Shown here: piece after piece, positions 24,959-33,805 of the stretch | How the letters are laid out: each line of letters opens with the position of its first letter | How positions within the stretch are numbered: position 1 is the first letter of the stretch | NCBI RefSeq assembly: GCF_002939705.1 | Contig: NZ_MDCB01000023.1 | Coordinates: 1 to 34,141, forward strand | Length of the DNA: 34,141 bases | Direction of reading: 5' to 3' | Source: Xanthomonas albilineans | GTDB taxonomy: Bacteria > Pseudomonadota > Gammaproteobacteria > Xanthomonadales > Xanthomonadaceae | Notes under the pieces: model-generated | The model's input: the letters and a program-made list of their open reading frames with translations, nothing else | Told to the model about the DNA's origin: nothing | The model's database searches: none | Program-made: the position numbers and the translations under genes

Positions 24959-26427
24959 CGCACCGCCGTGCTCATGCCACACAGCGGCAGCGCAGCGTGA
25001 CCGCGCGTGTCTGGCGTCAACGTGTCGCACAAATCCGCCACCTCCTTGCCGGCCTCCTCGTCCAATCGGTACCAGCGATACTGCCCGGCATCGGCAACAC
25101 CTGCCGGTGGCGACACCGGATCCATGCCGGCCTCGAAAGCGACCGGAACCTTCAACATGGCAGCGACCGCCCGGCCATGCGCCATGGCCGGGTTGAAGCG
25201 CCATTGCCAAGCTGCGGTGACCGCCGCAGCATCCAGCGCCGGGCTGCCGCTGCCGTGGGCGAGCACGCGCACAGCGCGGACTTTACCGACCGCATTCACC
25301 TTGAGTAGCAACACCAACTTGCCGGAAATCCCCGCACGGATGGCCGCATCCGGATAGTGTGGCGGGGGCATGAAGCGCGACGTGGGAACCCGCGCACGGG
25401 CGTCCGCCGTCACAGTCCCCGGACGCGACGCCCCGCGCGGTGCCGGTTGATCCAGCGTGTCTTTCACCACGCCACTGGGAACCACATCGCGGGCCATGGC
25501 GTTAGCCGGCACGCTGGCAGGAAACACCAGCGCCGCGACGCTACCGCCCAGTGCGGCCATCGCGACCACCGCAATGCCGACACCGCGCCGCCAGCCACGC
25601 ACCACAGGCCGCTGCAGCAGCACGATGCGTTGCCGCAGCAGTGCGCTCGCCTGCCAATGACAACCGACAGGCAACGCGACCGCATCCAACTGCGTCTGCA
25701 GCATCGCCTCGGCGTAGCTGCGGCGCGAAGATGGATGCCGTGCAAGCACCGCGGCATCGCAGGCCAGCTCCTGATCGACGCGGAAGCGGGTCGCCGCCCA
25801 GTGCAACAACGGATTGAACCAGTACACGCAACGTAATGCCGCCAGCAACAGATTGCAGCGCGTATCGCCGCGGGCGATGTGCATGCGTTCGTGCGCCAGC
25901 ACCAACTGCGCCTGCTGCGGCGGATAGCGCTGAGCGAAGTCCACCGGCAACACCACCTGCGGCCGCCACGCGCCCAGTACCAGTGGACCATGCAGCGCAT
26001 GTTGCGCGATCGACACGCCCGGCTCACTCGGCTGCAAACGGCCCAAGCTGCGGCGATAACGGTGCTGTTGCCGCCACAGCAACGCGGCCATCGTCATCAT
26101 GCCCAACGCCCAGAGCGCCAACAGCCAGGCCGCGCCGGCTCCCATTGCCAGCGATGCGGCGGCGGCGGACGCATCCGCCACGACATGCGGCGCGCCCACG
26201 TGCACGCTCGGCATCGCCACAGCAAAGGTCGCCGGCAGCGGCAGGCGCCAACCGCCCGGCACCAACGTGGCGAGCAACGCCAGCGGCACCGCGCTCCACA
26301 GCGCATAGGCGATGCCGGCACCGAAAGCACGCCGCATCGGTACGCGCAACAACAAGACCGCCACGATTGCCACACTGCCAGCCAACGCCGTCGTTGCAAC
26401 GCTTGTCACGATTGCTTCAATGCTCAT
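24955..26427 (-). CDS. M56 (BlaR1/MecR1-type) membrane metallopeptidase with TonB C-terminal domain
   Basis: A 490-residue membrane sensor-protease. Several N-terminal membrane helices (for example TALAGSVAIVAVLLLRVP, WLLALWALGMMTMAALLW) surround the zinc site: LVLAHERMHIARGDTR with His179, Glu180 and His183, and Glu220 in RVDQELACD as third ligand. A further helix lies near 284-303. BlaR1 and MecR1 then have a penicillin-binding sensor domain; this protein has instead a TonB-like domain at about 352-432 (MPPPHYPDAAIRAGISGKLV, AAAVTAAWQWRFNPA). So the signal it detects is probably not a beta-lactam bound covalently. It should cleave the BlaI-type repressor encoded just upstream (11-base overlap). 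No beta-lactamase gene is near. Confidence 0.88.
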   Translation of the reverse strand: MSIEAIVTSVATTALAGSVAIVAVLLLRVPMRRAFGAGIAYALWSAVPLALLATLVPGGWRLPLPATFAVAMPSVHVGAPHVVADASAAAASLAMGAGAAWLLALWALGMMTMAALLWRQQHRYRRSLGRLQPSEPGVSIAQHALHGPLVLGAWRPQVVLPVDFAQRYPPQQAQLVLAHERMHIARGDTRCNLLLAALRCVYWFNPLLHWAATRFRVDQELACDAAVLARHPSSRRSYAEAMLQTQLDAVALPVGCHWQASALLRQRIVLLQRPVVRGWRRGVGIAVVAMAALGGSVAALVFPASVPANAMARDVVPSGVVKDTLDQPAPRGASRPGTVTADARARVPTSRFMPPPHYPDAAIRAGISGKLVLLLKVNAVGKVRAVRVLAHGSGSPALDAAAVTAAWQWRFNPAMAHGRAVAAMLKVPVAFEAGMDPVSPPAGVADAGQYRWYRLDEEAGKEVADLCDTLTPDTRGHAALPLCGMSTAVR

Positions 26428-26785
26428 CGTCCAACTCCTGGATCAGTCGTTTGAGTTCGGCGACATCGGCATCGCTGAGCTTGCCGCGTTCGCTGAAGTG
26501 CGCCACCAGCGGCGCGATGCGGCCACCGAACAGGCGCTCGAGCAAGCCTTCGCTCTGTTGCTGCACCCATTGCGCGCGCTGCAAGAGCGGCGTGTACAAA
26601 TAACGCCGGCCTTGTTTGTCGGCGCGGATCGCGCCCTTGTTGAGCAAACGATTAAGCAGGGTCTTGACCGTGGGTTCGGCCCAACCGCCATGCCCCGACA
26701 ACGCCGCGAACACCTCCTCGGCGCTGAGCGGGTGCCGTTCCCACAGCACCTCCATGACCACGGCTTCCGCCTCGCTGATCGGCAT
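26417..26785 (-). CDS. BlaI/MecI-family transcriptional repressor
   Basis: A 122-residue dimeric winged-helix repressor. N-terminal DNA-binding part: ISEAEAVVMEVLWERHPLSA, EVFAALSGHGGWAEPTVKTL, and LLNKGAIRADKQGRRYLYTP as the wing. The C-terminal helices (SEGLLERLFGGRIAPLVAHF) dimerise and hold the likely cleavage region for the M56 protease made by the next gene. ATG at 26785. First gene of a three-gene operon (repressor, M56 protease, lipoprotein) with overlapping ends. It should bind the inverted repeat on its own promoter, giving self-repression until the protease is triggered. Confidence 0.92.
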   Translation of the reverse strand: MPISEAEAVVMEVLWERHPLSAEEVFAALSGHGGWAEPTVKTLLNRLLNKGAIRADKQGRRYLYTPLLQRAQWVQQQSEGLLERLFGGRIAPLVAHFSERGKLSDADVAELKRLIQELDDEH

Positions 26786-26796
26786 GCATTTACGCC

Positions 26797-26839
26797 TGTA
26801 ATTTTTTTCGATTACATGAGTAAACGAAACCCTTGTCAA
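26797..26839 (-). promoter_or_regulatory. Promoter and BlaI-type operator of the repressor-protease operon
   Basis: On the minus strand, TTGACA (26839-26834), a 17-base spacer and TGTAAT (26816-26811) make a near-consensus sigma-70 promoter. The -10 box is also one arm of a perfect inverted repeat TGTAAT-8-ATTACA (26797-26816). A second repeat, TTAC-ATGA-GTAA, lies at 26812-26823. Either fits the ACA/TGT-type dyads bound by BlaI repressors. Binding would cover the -10 box. Confidence 0.7.
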
Positions 26840-26894
26840 GCACTTTCGCCAGCCAATACAGCAACGGCCCGCCACGCTCGCCTAAGCTATCGCG

Positions 26895-28841
26895 ATGACC
26901 GACCATCTCGACGATCTCGACGCCGCCGTCGACCTCATCCTGCAACGCATCCCCGGCCCACTGCGGATCGGCGCACCGCTGGGCCTGGGCAAACCGCACC
27001 GCCTGCTCAACGCCTTGTACGCGCGGGTCCAAGCCGATGCCACGCGGCCCATGCAGCTCTACACCGCGCTGTCGCTGCACCCGCCAACACCCGGCGGCGG
27101 ACTGCAGGGCCGCTTCGCGCGTCCGTTCCTGCAACGCCATTTCGGCGAGGATTTCCCCAAACTGAAATACGTGGAAGCACTGCAACGCGATGCACTGCCG
27201 GCGCATATCCAGGTGGAAGAGTTCTACATGCAGTCCGGCGCGCTGCTGCGCTCGACCCAGGCGCAACGCCGCTACACCAGCCTCAACTACACCCACGCCG
27301 CCGATGCAGTAGCGCAACGCGCGCCGAACCTGATCGTGCAGAAGGTCGCGCGCGCGCCAGATGGCAATGGCCTGTCGTTCTCGTGCAATAACGACATCAC
27401 CCAGGACACGCTGGACGCACTGCAACGGCGCGGCCTGCCACGTCCGCTGCTGGTGGCCGAAGTCGATCCGCAATTGCCGTGGATCGGCGGCAGCGCCGCG
27501 GTGGAACCGACGTTCTTCGACCTGGTGCTGACGCCGCCAGCGCCGTATCCCGCCCTGTTCGGGCTGCCGCGACAGCCGGTCACCGATACCGATTACGCCA
27601 TCGGTCTGTATGCCAGCACCCTGGTGCGCGACGGCGGCACCCTGCAGATCGGCATCGGCACGCTGGCCGACGCGCTATGCCACGCGCTGGTGCTGCGGCA
27701 TACCGACAACATGCGCTACCGACAGGTGCTGGCGGCCCTGGATCCCACGCTGGAGCAGCATCCGACGGTCCGCGCATGCGGCGGGCTGGCGCCGTTCTCG
27801 GTTGGCCTGTTCGGGTGCAGCGAGATGCTCAACGAAGGCTTCCGACAACTGGTCCAATGCGGGGTGATCCGACGCAAGGTGCTCGACGACGCAGCGCTGA
27901 TGCAACGCGTGGCCGACGGCAGTGCAGATGCGCAGGATCTACAGCGGTTGCAGGACGAAGGCGAATACCTACAAGGCGCGTTCTATCTTGGCTCAACCGC
28001 GTTCTACGCCTGGCTGCGCGAGATGGACTCGCAAACGCGTGCGGGGATCGGCATGCACCGCATCAGCGAGATCAACCAACTCTATGGCAACGAAACGTTG
28101 CGCCGTCTGCAGCGGCGCCAGGCGCGCTTCTTCAACTCCTGCATGATGGTCACCGCGCTCGGCGCGGCGGTGTCCGATGCACTGGACGACGGCCGCGTGG
28201 TGTCCGGCGTCGGTGGTCAGTACAACTTCGTCGCCATGGCCCATGCACTGGAGGATGCGCGCAGCGTGCTGATGTTCCGCGCCACTCGCGGCAACGGCGG
28301 CACGACGCACTCCAATGTGCGCTGGAACTACGGCCACACCACCATCCCGCGGCATCTGCGCGATCTCTACGTCAACGAGTACGGTATCGCCGATCTGCGT
28401 GGATTGAGCGATGAGGACTGCATCGCCGCGATGCTTGGGATCGCCGACGCGCAGGCGCAACCGGCACTGTTGGCCGAGGCCAAGCGCCACGGCAAACTGC
28501 CGGCCGACTTCATCGCGCCGCCGCACTGGCAAGGCCAGCGTGCCACGCGTGTGCGCGACGCGCTGGCGCTGTTCCGCGCCGACGGCACCTTGCCCGACTA
28601 TCCACTAGGCAGCGACTTCACCGAGGTGGAGCAACGCCTGTTGCGCGCGCTGAGCTGGCTGCAAGAACACACCGCCAGCATCGGCGCAAAAGCGCTGACG
28701 CTGACGCGTGCCTTGCTGACACGCCCCAGCGCAGATCCGGCCTGCATGCAGCGCATGGCGCTGGACAGCCCACGCACGACCAGCGAGCGCATCCAGGCAC
28801 GCTTACTGACATATGCTTTGAAACAAACCTCATCACCCTGA
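26895..28841 (+). CDS. Acetyl-CoA hydrolase/transferase family protein
   Basis: A 648-residue member of the CoA-transferase superfamily (cat1/Ach1 group), which moves CoA between carboxylic acids or hydrolyses acyl-CoA. Seen: the two-lobed layout, with TLQIGIGTLADAL (about 255-267), SVGLFGCSEMLNEGF (about residues 302-316, where the family places its catalytic Glu), VVSGVGGQYNFVAMA, and the C-terminal signature GNGGTTHSNVRWNYG with YVNEYGIADLRGLSD near 495. The protein is longer than typical Ach1-type enzymes (about 500-550), with extra sequence at the N-terminus and a helical C-terminal extension. Divergent from the BlaI operon with a 109-base shared upstream region, so the same operator might also affect it. 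Substrate not deducible. Confidence 0.85.
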   Translation: MTDHLDDLDAAVDLILQRIPGPLRIGAPLGLGKPHRLLNALYARVQADATRPMQLYTALSLHPPTPGGGLQGRFARPFLQRHFGEDFPKLKYVEALQRDALPAHIQVEEFYMQSGALLRSTQAQRRYTSLNYTHAADAVAQRAPNLIVQKVARAPDGNGLSFSCNNDITQDTLDALQRRGLPRPLLVAEVDPQLPWIGGSAAVEPTFFDLVLTPPAPYPALFGLPRQPVTDTDYAIGLYASTLVRDGGTLQIGIGTLADALCHALVLRHTDNMRYRQVLAALDPTLEQHPTVRACGGLAPFSVGLFGCSEMLNEGFRQLVQCGVIRRKVLDDAALMQRVADGSADAQDLQRLQDEGEYLQGAFYLGSTAFYAWLREMDSQTRAGIGMHRISEINQLYGNETLRRLQRRQARFFNSCMMVTALGAAVSDALDDGRVVSGVGGQYNFVAMAHALEDARSVLMFRATRGNGGTTHSNVRWNYGHTTIPRHLRDLYVNEYGIADLRGLSDEDCIAAMLGIADAQAQPALLAEAKRHGKLPADFIAPPHWQGQRATRVRDALALFRADGTLPDYPLGSDFTEVEQRLLRALSWLQEHTASIGAKALTLTRALLTRPSADPACMQRMALDSPRTTSERIQARLLTYALKQTSSP

Positions 28842-28962
28842 TCCCTTGCACTGCGCCGACATCGCAAACACCCTGGCGCAGGCCACAGGTGGCCCATGGC
28901 CTTCGCACGTGGCCGCGCCGGGTGCTCGGGCCCCTACAACCATCGCCGTCGATGCCAAACAG

Positions 28963-28982
28963 TGCCGGCAGCAATACCGGCA
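28963..28982 (+). terminator. Weak hairpin after the CoA-transferase gene
   Basis: TGCCGG and CCGGCA separated by 8 bases, about 120 bases after the stop. No T-run. Possibly a transcription end, possibly chance. Confidence 0.25.
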
Positions 28983-29172
28983 GGTACGGCCCGTGTTACA
29001 CAACACTGAAACAATAAAGAAAGAATAGCGTCAAGCAAGACTGTGATGATGTTAATGAATTTTTATCTTGTATTGCTGCATGCGCGCTCATTGTTCTGCT
29101 CCGTCGTTGCCGCCGCTATCCGATCGCACCGTCTGCGCCACGCCACGCCCACAGCGCACAGCACTGGCCCGC

Positions 29173-30258
29173 ATGCTGATCGCGTTGCTCGCCGCCGCCG
29201 CGCCGATGGCGCTGCAAGCCGCGCCCAAGCTCAACGAGTTGCAATACATCGGCAGCCACAACAGCTACCACGCCGGATTCGCGCCTAGCGAAGCCACGCT
29301 GTTGCAGCGCATCGATCCGTCGATGTTCGCGACACTCAACTACCGTCACCCGCCATTGACCCAGCAACTGGACGACGGCGTGCGACAGCTCGAACTGGAC
29401 ATTTATGCCGACGCCAAGGGCGGGCGCTATGCGCACCCGGCACTCATCCAACAGATCGCCAAGGCCGGACTGCCACCGGCGCCGGCCTTCGCTCCGCCTG
29501 GGGTGATGGAACGTCCGGGCTTCAAGGTGCTGCACATCCAGGACATCGACCAACGCAGCACCTGCCAACCCCTCGTGGCCTGCCTGCGCGAGGTGCGTGC
29601 CTGGTCGAAACAGCATCCTGGGCATGTGCCGATCTTCATCCTGCTCGAAACCAAGGAATCGCCCATGCATCTGGCATTCCCGACGGTGCAGCCGGAACCG
29701 TTCGACACCGCCGCGCTGGATGCGCTGGATCGCGAACTGCGCTCGGTCTTCAAGCCCGGCGAATACCTCAGCCCCGACCAAGTCCGTGGCAAGGCCCCCA
29801 CGCTCAATGCCGCCATCCTGGCCCACGGCTGGCCGTCGTTGGATGATGCGCGCGGCAAGGTCGTATTCCTGTTCGACCAGAGCAGCGTCGGACACGATTA
29901 TCTGGCCGGCCATCCGGCGTTGCGCGGCCGGGTGTGTTTCACCAATGCGGTCCCCGGCGAGGCCGATGCCGCCTTTATCAAGCGCAACGACGGCAGTGCC
30001 GAAGAGATCGCACGCCTGGTCAAAGCCGGCTATCTGGTCCGCACCCGGACCGATGCGGACCTGAAAGAAGCCGAGCACGGGGACACCGCGCGGCGCGATG
30101 CCATGCTGGCTAGCGGCGCACAACTGCTCAGCACCGACTTTCCCGATCACGAGCCCGCCAGTTCCGGCTATGTGGTGCGCTTCGGCGACCACATGGTCGC
30201 ACGCTGCAATCCGCAACTGCCGAACACCCGCTGCCAAGGCGTCGATCTGAGCCACTGA
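29173..30258 (+). CDS. Secreted PI-PLC-like phosphodiesterase (calcium-dependent type)
   Basis: A 361-residue exported enzyme of the PLC-like phosphodiesterase superfamily, expected to cleave phosphatidylinositol or similar phosphodiesters outside the cytoplasm. The signal peptide is MLIALLAAAAPMALQA. The catalytic start YIGSHNSYHAGF has His29 and His33; QLDDGVRQLELDIYAD has the Glu/Asp metal ligands, and VLHIQDIDQRSTC a further His; VPIFILLETKES and STDFPDHEP close the barrel. Four or more Cys could pair in the periplasm. The start is uncertain: the frame is open back to 29068 (TTG) with an ATG at 29080, which would add a basic N-region. A low-GC stretch at 28980-29070 is the probable promoter. 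The receptor gene follows 143 bases later. Confidence 0.82.
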   Translation: MLIALLAAAAPMALQAAPKLNELQYIGSHNSYHAGFAPSEATLLQRIDPSMFATLNYRHPPLTQQLDDGVRQLELDIYADAKGGRYAHPALIQQIAKAGLPPAPAFAPPGVMERPGFKVLHIQDIDQRSTCQPLVACLREVRAWSKQHPGHVPIFILLETKESPMHLAFPTVQPEPFDTAALDALDRELRSVFKPGEYLSPDQVRGKAPTLNAAILAHGWPSLDDARGKVVFLFDQSSVGHDYLAGHPALRGRVCFTNAVPGEADAAFIKRNDGSAEEIARLVKAGYLVRTRTDADLKEAEHGDTARRDAMLASGAQLLSTDFPDHEPASSGYVVRFGDHMVARCNPQLPNTRCQGVDLSH

Positions 30259-30401
30259 TCGACACCGCACCGCGCAGCAGCGCGGCGACAACGGCGTGCA
30301 ACCCCCTGTCGCAATGGAAAGCGCGGACGATCGCGCGCCTGTCGCCACGTGTCTGCAAACGGACGCAGACGCTTCTTTTCCCACCCTCACGAGTCTTCAA
30401 C

Positions 30402-33125
30402 ATGCAACAGATGCATCACCTAGGTCGTTTGACCTGCGCCATTGCCACCGCGCTGGCGCTTTCCATCCCGGCCTATGCGGACGAGGTCAACGACCGCAGC
30501 ACGACAACCCTGGATTCGGTCAACGTGCAGGCCGCACAAGCCGCCGCACCGGGCTCGCTGGACGAACAGCGCCTGTCCACCGGCGTCAACAACGTGATGA
30601 GCAAGCAGCAGATCGATGCGATCCCCTCCGGCGGCATCGCCGACGTGGTCGCGCATCTGCCTGGCCTGTCGTCCTATAGCGATATGCACCTGGGCCAGGC
30701 CACGACCGGCGAGAACGCGTATGTCAGCATCCGTGGCCTGGACGCCAGCTACAACGCGTATTCCCTCAACGGTTTCAGCATGCCCGAAACCGATTCCTCC
30801 ACACGTGCGATCTCGCTGAACATGCTGGCGCCGTTCGGCATCCAGTCGGTCAACGTATCCAAGTCGCCGACCCCGGACATGCCGGGCGACGCCACCGGCG
30901 GCGCGATCGATATGCGCACCCCGAGCGCCTTCGATTTCAGCGGCGATTTCTACGGCAAGACCACCGCACAAGGTCAACTCAATGCATTGGCCTCCAAACT
31001 CGGCGGCAAGGACAAAGGCGGCATGCTGCAACAGGAACTCGCCTGGAAATTCGGCGAGGACCATGCGTTCGGCCTGTATGCCTCGGCCTATTACGGCAAC
31101 AACGACAATATGGCGCAGGCACCTGCGCCCAACAGCAAGTACGTCCCGCTGGACCCGAGCCAAGCCAACGCCAGCGACCTGCGTAATGTCGGCCCGCTGA
31201 TCAGCACCCGCTACAAGTACAGCATCTACACCAGCCAGATCAAACGTTACGGCGCCAATCTCGGCTTCGACTGGCAGGGCGAAAACAGCGCGCTCTATGC
31301 ACGCGCCATCTACGGCAACTACAGCGTCACCGGACAACAGGATCAATCCAGCGCGCGCCTGGAAACGGTGAAGAATCAACCCACGGCGGTGCGTGGCGGC
31401 TACTTCAATACGCACGACATCGACGAGACACTGGCGACGCTGCAATTGGGTGGACAGACCACGCTGGACCGTCTGCATTTCGACTACGGCACCTCGTTCG
31501 GACGCGGCACGCGCAGCCGTCCGGACTATGTGTCGGCGAGCCTGTACGGCTTCACCCCCGGCAGCTTCGCCTTCGATCTCAGCGACACGACCTATCCGAG
31601 CATCGAGCAAAGCCCGCAGAACCTGAAGGACTTTTTCTACAACCTGAATTCCTCGCTGTTCTGGAAAACTCAGGGCCATGACGCTGGCAGCCACGATAAT
31701 CGCATCAATGCGCACACCGACATCACCTACCGTGTGGATGGCGATGTGCTGGACAACGTCAAGACCGGCCTAGCCGTGGACCACTCTGACCGTGGTGCCT
31801 ACGATCATCCGTTCTTCCACAAGGACGGCAACTTCATCTACAACGGCCCGTATTTCGGCGGTTCCAACTACGTGTTCCCGAACGCGGGCGGTCCGCCGCT
31901 TGGCACGCTGCCGGGACGCCTCACCTACAACGCCTTCGATGGTCATTACCACGGTCCATTCAAGATCCTGGACCGCAACTGGGTGCTGGCGCAGGCGGTG
32001 CCCTACAAGTACCTCAACGATCCAACCGGCGTGGGCGCCTATACGCCTAACGACTACAACGCCAATACCACCTCCAGCACCGAGGCGATCTATTCCGGCT
32101 ACACGATGGCCACCTTGCATGTCGGCGCGCTGAGCATCCTGCCCGGTCTGCGCTACGAACTCACCCGTTATTCCGCCGATTCCTGGCAATCCAACGGCGA
32201 TGGCATCAACGGCCGCTTCGTCGGTGCTGGCCGCACCTACGGCGAAGTGCTGCCGGGAATCAACTTGAACTATCGCCCGGACGACTTCACCGTCTACCGT
32301 GCCTCGCTGCGTCGCAGTTTCAGCCGTCCCGCTTTCGGCCTGATCTCCGGCGAGACCGTCTATACGATCGACCCGAATCAGAAAGTGATCGGCATTTCCA
32401 AGCCCAATCCCGATCTGCAACCGAGCAAGGCCGACAACCTCGACCTGTCCGCGGAATTCTACGATCACAACGGCGGCGTTCTCAGCGCCTCGACGTATTA
32501 CAAGCGCATCACTGGATTCATTTACACCTCGCAATCGGCCACCAGCAACGACAACACCCTCGGCGGCCTGGTCCCTACTGGCACCACCTTCGAGAACGGC
32601 GTTCCGGTGACCATGCCGCAAAACGGCGGCACGGCCAAGTTGTACGGCGTGGAATTGAACGGCAGCAAGCGCTTGCAAAACCTGCCGGGTCTATGGAGCA
32701 ATTTCGGAATCAGCGCCAACCTCACGCTGCAACACAGCGCCGCCGACAGCAAACGTCCCGATCAACCGGAAAAAACCTGGCTGCCACGCGCACCGGAGCG
32801 TCTCTACAATCTGGACCTGTTCTACGACGATACCCGCCTGCGGGCCGACCTGACCTATAACTACACCGGCCTGCAATTGCTCGGCCTGACCAGCGACCGA
32901 CTGAACTACTACCTGCAACCGGTCAAGTCGCTGGACTTCACCGCGACCTATCACCTACCACACGGCATCGATGTGGGGATCGCGGCCAAGAACCTGCTCA
33001 ATTCCGCGACCTTCTACGAGACCCAAGGCAAGTCCAGCCGGTACATGGCCTACGATCCGGGCGCCGACGGTGCCTACGTGCAAACAGGCCGGGTGTACAT
33101 GTTGACCTTGAGTTACACCTACTGA
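30402..33125 (+). CDS. TonB-dependent outer membrane receptor
   Basis: A 907-residue receptor that imports a ligand across the outer membrane with energy from TonB. Signal peptide MQQMHHLGRLTCAIATALAL then SIPAYA, cut at about residue 26. A possible TonB box is near TTLDSVNVQA (about 35-44). The plug domain includes IDAIPSGGIADVVAHLPG, YVSIRGLDASYNAYSLNGF and VSKSPTPDMPGDATGGAIDM. The rest is a 22-strand barrel of alternating aromatic strands that ends in LTLSYTY, with the terminal aromatic residue needed for assembly. The type (SIRGL, TGGAIDMRTP) belongs to the large Xanthomonas receptor group often used for plant carbohydrates and other complex ligands. Ligand unknown; the PI-PLC-like gene just upstream suggests a phosphorylated product. 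Confidence 0.95.
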   Translation: MQQMHHLGRLTCAIATALALSIPAYADEVNDRSTTTLDSVNVQAAQAAAPGSLDEQRLSTGVNNVMSKQQIDAIPSGGIADVVAHLPGLSSYSDMHLGQATTGENAYVSIRGLDASYNAYSLNGFSMPETDSSTRAISLNMLAPFGIQSVNVSKSPTPDMPGDATGGAIDMRTPSAFDFSGDFYGKTTAQGQLNALASKLGGKDKGGMLQQELAWKFGEDHAFGLYASAYYGNNDNMAQAPAPNSKYVPLDPSQANASDLRNVGPLISTRYKYSIYTSQIKRYGANLGFDWQGENSALYARAIYGNYSVTGQQDQSSARLETVKNQPTAVRGGYFNTHDIDETLATLQLGGQTTLDRLHFDYGTSFGRGTRSRPDYVSASLYGFTPGSFAFDLSDTTYPSIEQSPQNLKDFFYNLNSSLFWKTQGHDAGSHDNRINAHTDITYRVDGDVLDNVKTGLAVDHSDRGAYDHPFFHKDGNFIYNGPYFGGSNYVFPNAGGPPLGTLPGRLTYNAFDGHYHGPFKILDRNWVLAQAVPYKYLNDPTGVGAYTPNDYNANTTSSTEAIYSGYTMATLHVGALSILPGLRYELTRYSADSWQSNGDGINGRFVGAGRTYGEVLPGINLNYRPDDFTVYRASLRRSFSRPAFGLISGETVYTIDPNQKVIGISKPNPDLQPSKADNLDLSAEFYDHNGGVLSASTYYKRITGFIYTSQSATSNDNTLGGLVPTGTTFENGVPVTMPQNGGTAKLYGVELNGSKRLQNLPGLWSNFGISANLTLQHSAADSKRPDQPEKTWLPRAPERLYNLDLFYDDTRLRADLTYNYTGLQLLGLTSDRLNYYLQPVKSLDFTATYHLPHGIDVGIAAKNLLNSATFYETQGKSSRYMAYDPGADGAYVQTGRVYMLTLSYTY

Positions 33126-33130
33126 TGAGC

Positions 33131-33173
33131 GATCCCCTTGCCTCCGGCGCGCCGCGCCGGAGGCAAGGGGATC
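33131..33173 (+). terminator. Long perfect hairpin after the receptor gene
   Basis: A 19-bp perfect stem (GATCCCCTTGCCTCCGGCG with its exact complement) and a 5-base loop start five bases after the stop codon. No T-run follows. Very stable, so a terminator or mRNA-end protector. Confidence 0.8.
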
Positions 33174-33432
33174 GATGCCCGCAACGCCTTCGCCGTGACT
33201 CTCCAAATAAAACAGTAAAACGCAGTCTCTGCCTGGTTTTCATGGGTTTTGACTCGCTCTCCTAGGCCCAAACCTAGGCCAAACCGCCAATAACATTGGC
33301 CCTAATACTTGTTTTAGGAATTGGCAAAAATCGAGCGGATGGCCTCGCTGGCGCGATTGCGGCGAAAACCAGCCCACCACACCAAATGCGAACCGCCAGC
33401 ATCAATGATGCTTGGATTGCGGTGCCGCCGTT
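33174..33432. other. Gene-free interval at the border of the VirD4-like locus
   Basis: About 260 bases with no supported gene, between the receptor hairpin and the minus-strand VirD4 locus. It contains the repeats at 33261-33300 and is lower in GC on its left side. This is where an element border would be expected, but no tRNA or integrase is seen. Confidence 0.5.
33261..33300. repeat. CCTAGG tandem repeat and GCCAAT-AAC-ATTGGC palindrome
   Basis: CCTAGG occurs at 33261-33266 and 33273-33278, each within a near-identical 11-12-base unit (CTAGGCCCAAAC and CTAGGCCAAAC). A perfect 6-3-6 inverted repeat follows at 33286-33300. Could be a protein-binding or recombination site. Confidence 0.5.
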
Positions 33433-33801
33433 TCAGTCTTCATCTTCATGGCATTGCGCATAGAAGTCTGCCGCCGCCTCGATCAGGTAGGTATAGCGCT
33501 TCACCATCCCCTGCCAGGCCAGCGCCTCCACTTGGTGTTCGACGTGGATATCCTCCGGCACCTCGCTAACCTCATCGATCAGCTTCGGGACTTCATGATT
33601 CCACCAACGCAGCATCATGTCCGGTCGCGGATGTGTGCGTATCAGCGACTCCACCAGCGACTGCATCGCCGTGAACTGCCGCACCGTGCGGATGCGCTGA
33701 CCTTCCAGGAAGTGGATGCTCTTCTTGTGATCGAGCAGCGCCTTTTCCAGGACATCCAGCCGCTGTTTGAGGTCAGCACGCCCTCTACCGAAAACTCTCA
33801 T
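33433..33801 (-). CDS. Unknown 122-residue protein downstream of the VirD4-like gene
   Basis: A soluble, mainly helical protein with no signal peptide or membrane helix. It begins MRVFGRGRADLKQRLDVLEK, a likely coiled-coil (RLDVLEKALLDHKKSIHFLE), continues with TAMQSLVESLIRTHPRPDMM and ends in a very acidic tail (QCHEDED). It starts four bases after the VirD4-like stop and is surely in the same transcript. No family recognised. A cytoplasmic helper of the coupling protein, or a substrate or immunity-type protein of the same secretion system, are possible roles from context alone. Confidence 0.75.
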   Translation of the reverse strand: MRVFGRGRADLKQRLDVLEKALLDHKKSIHFLEGQRIRTVRQFTAMQSLVESLIRTHPRPDMMLRWWNHEVPKLIDEVSEVPEDIHVEHQVEALAWQGMVKRYTYLIEAAADFYAQCHEDED

Positions 33802-33805
33802 ACGA

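Noticed and set aside
29043-29288. Frame MMMLMNFYLVLLHARSLF overlapping the PLC gene start
   Set aside because: It begins like a signal peptide but is out of frame with the enzyme and turns into an Arg-rich shadow.
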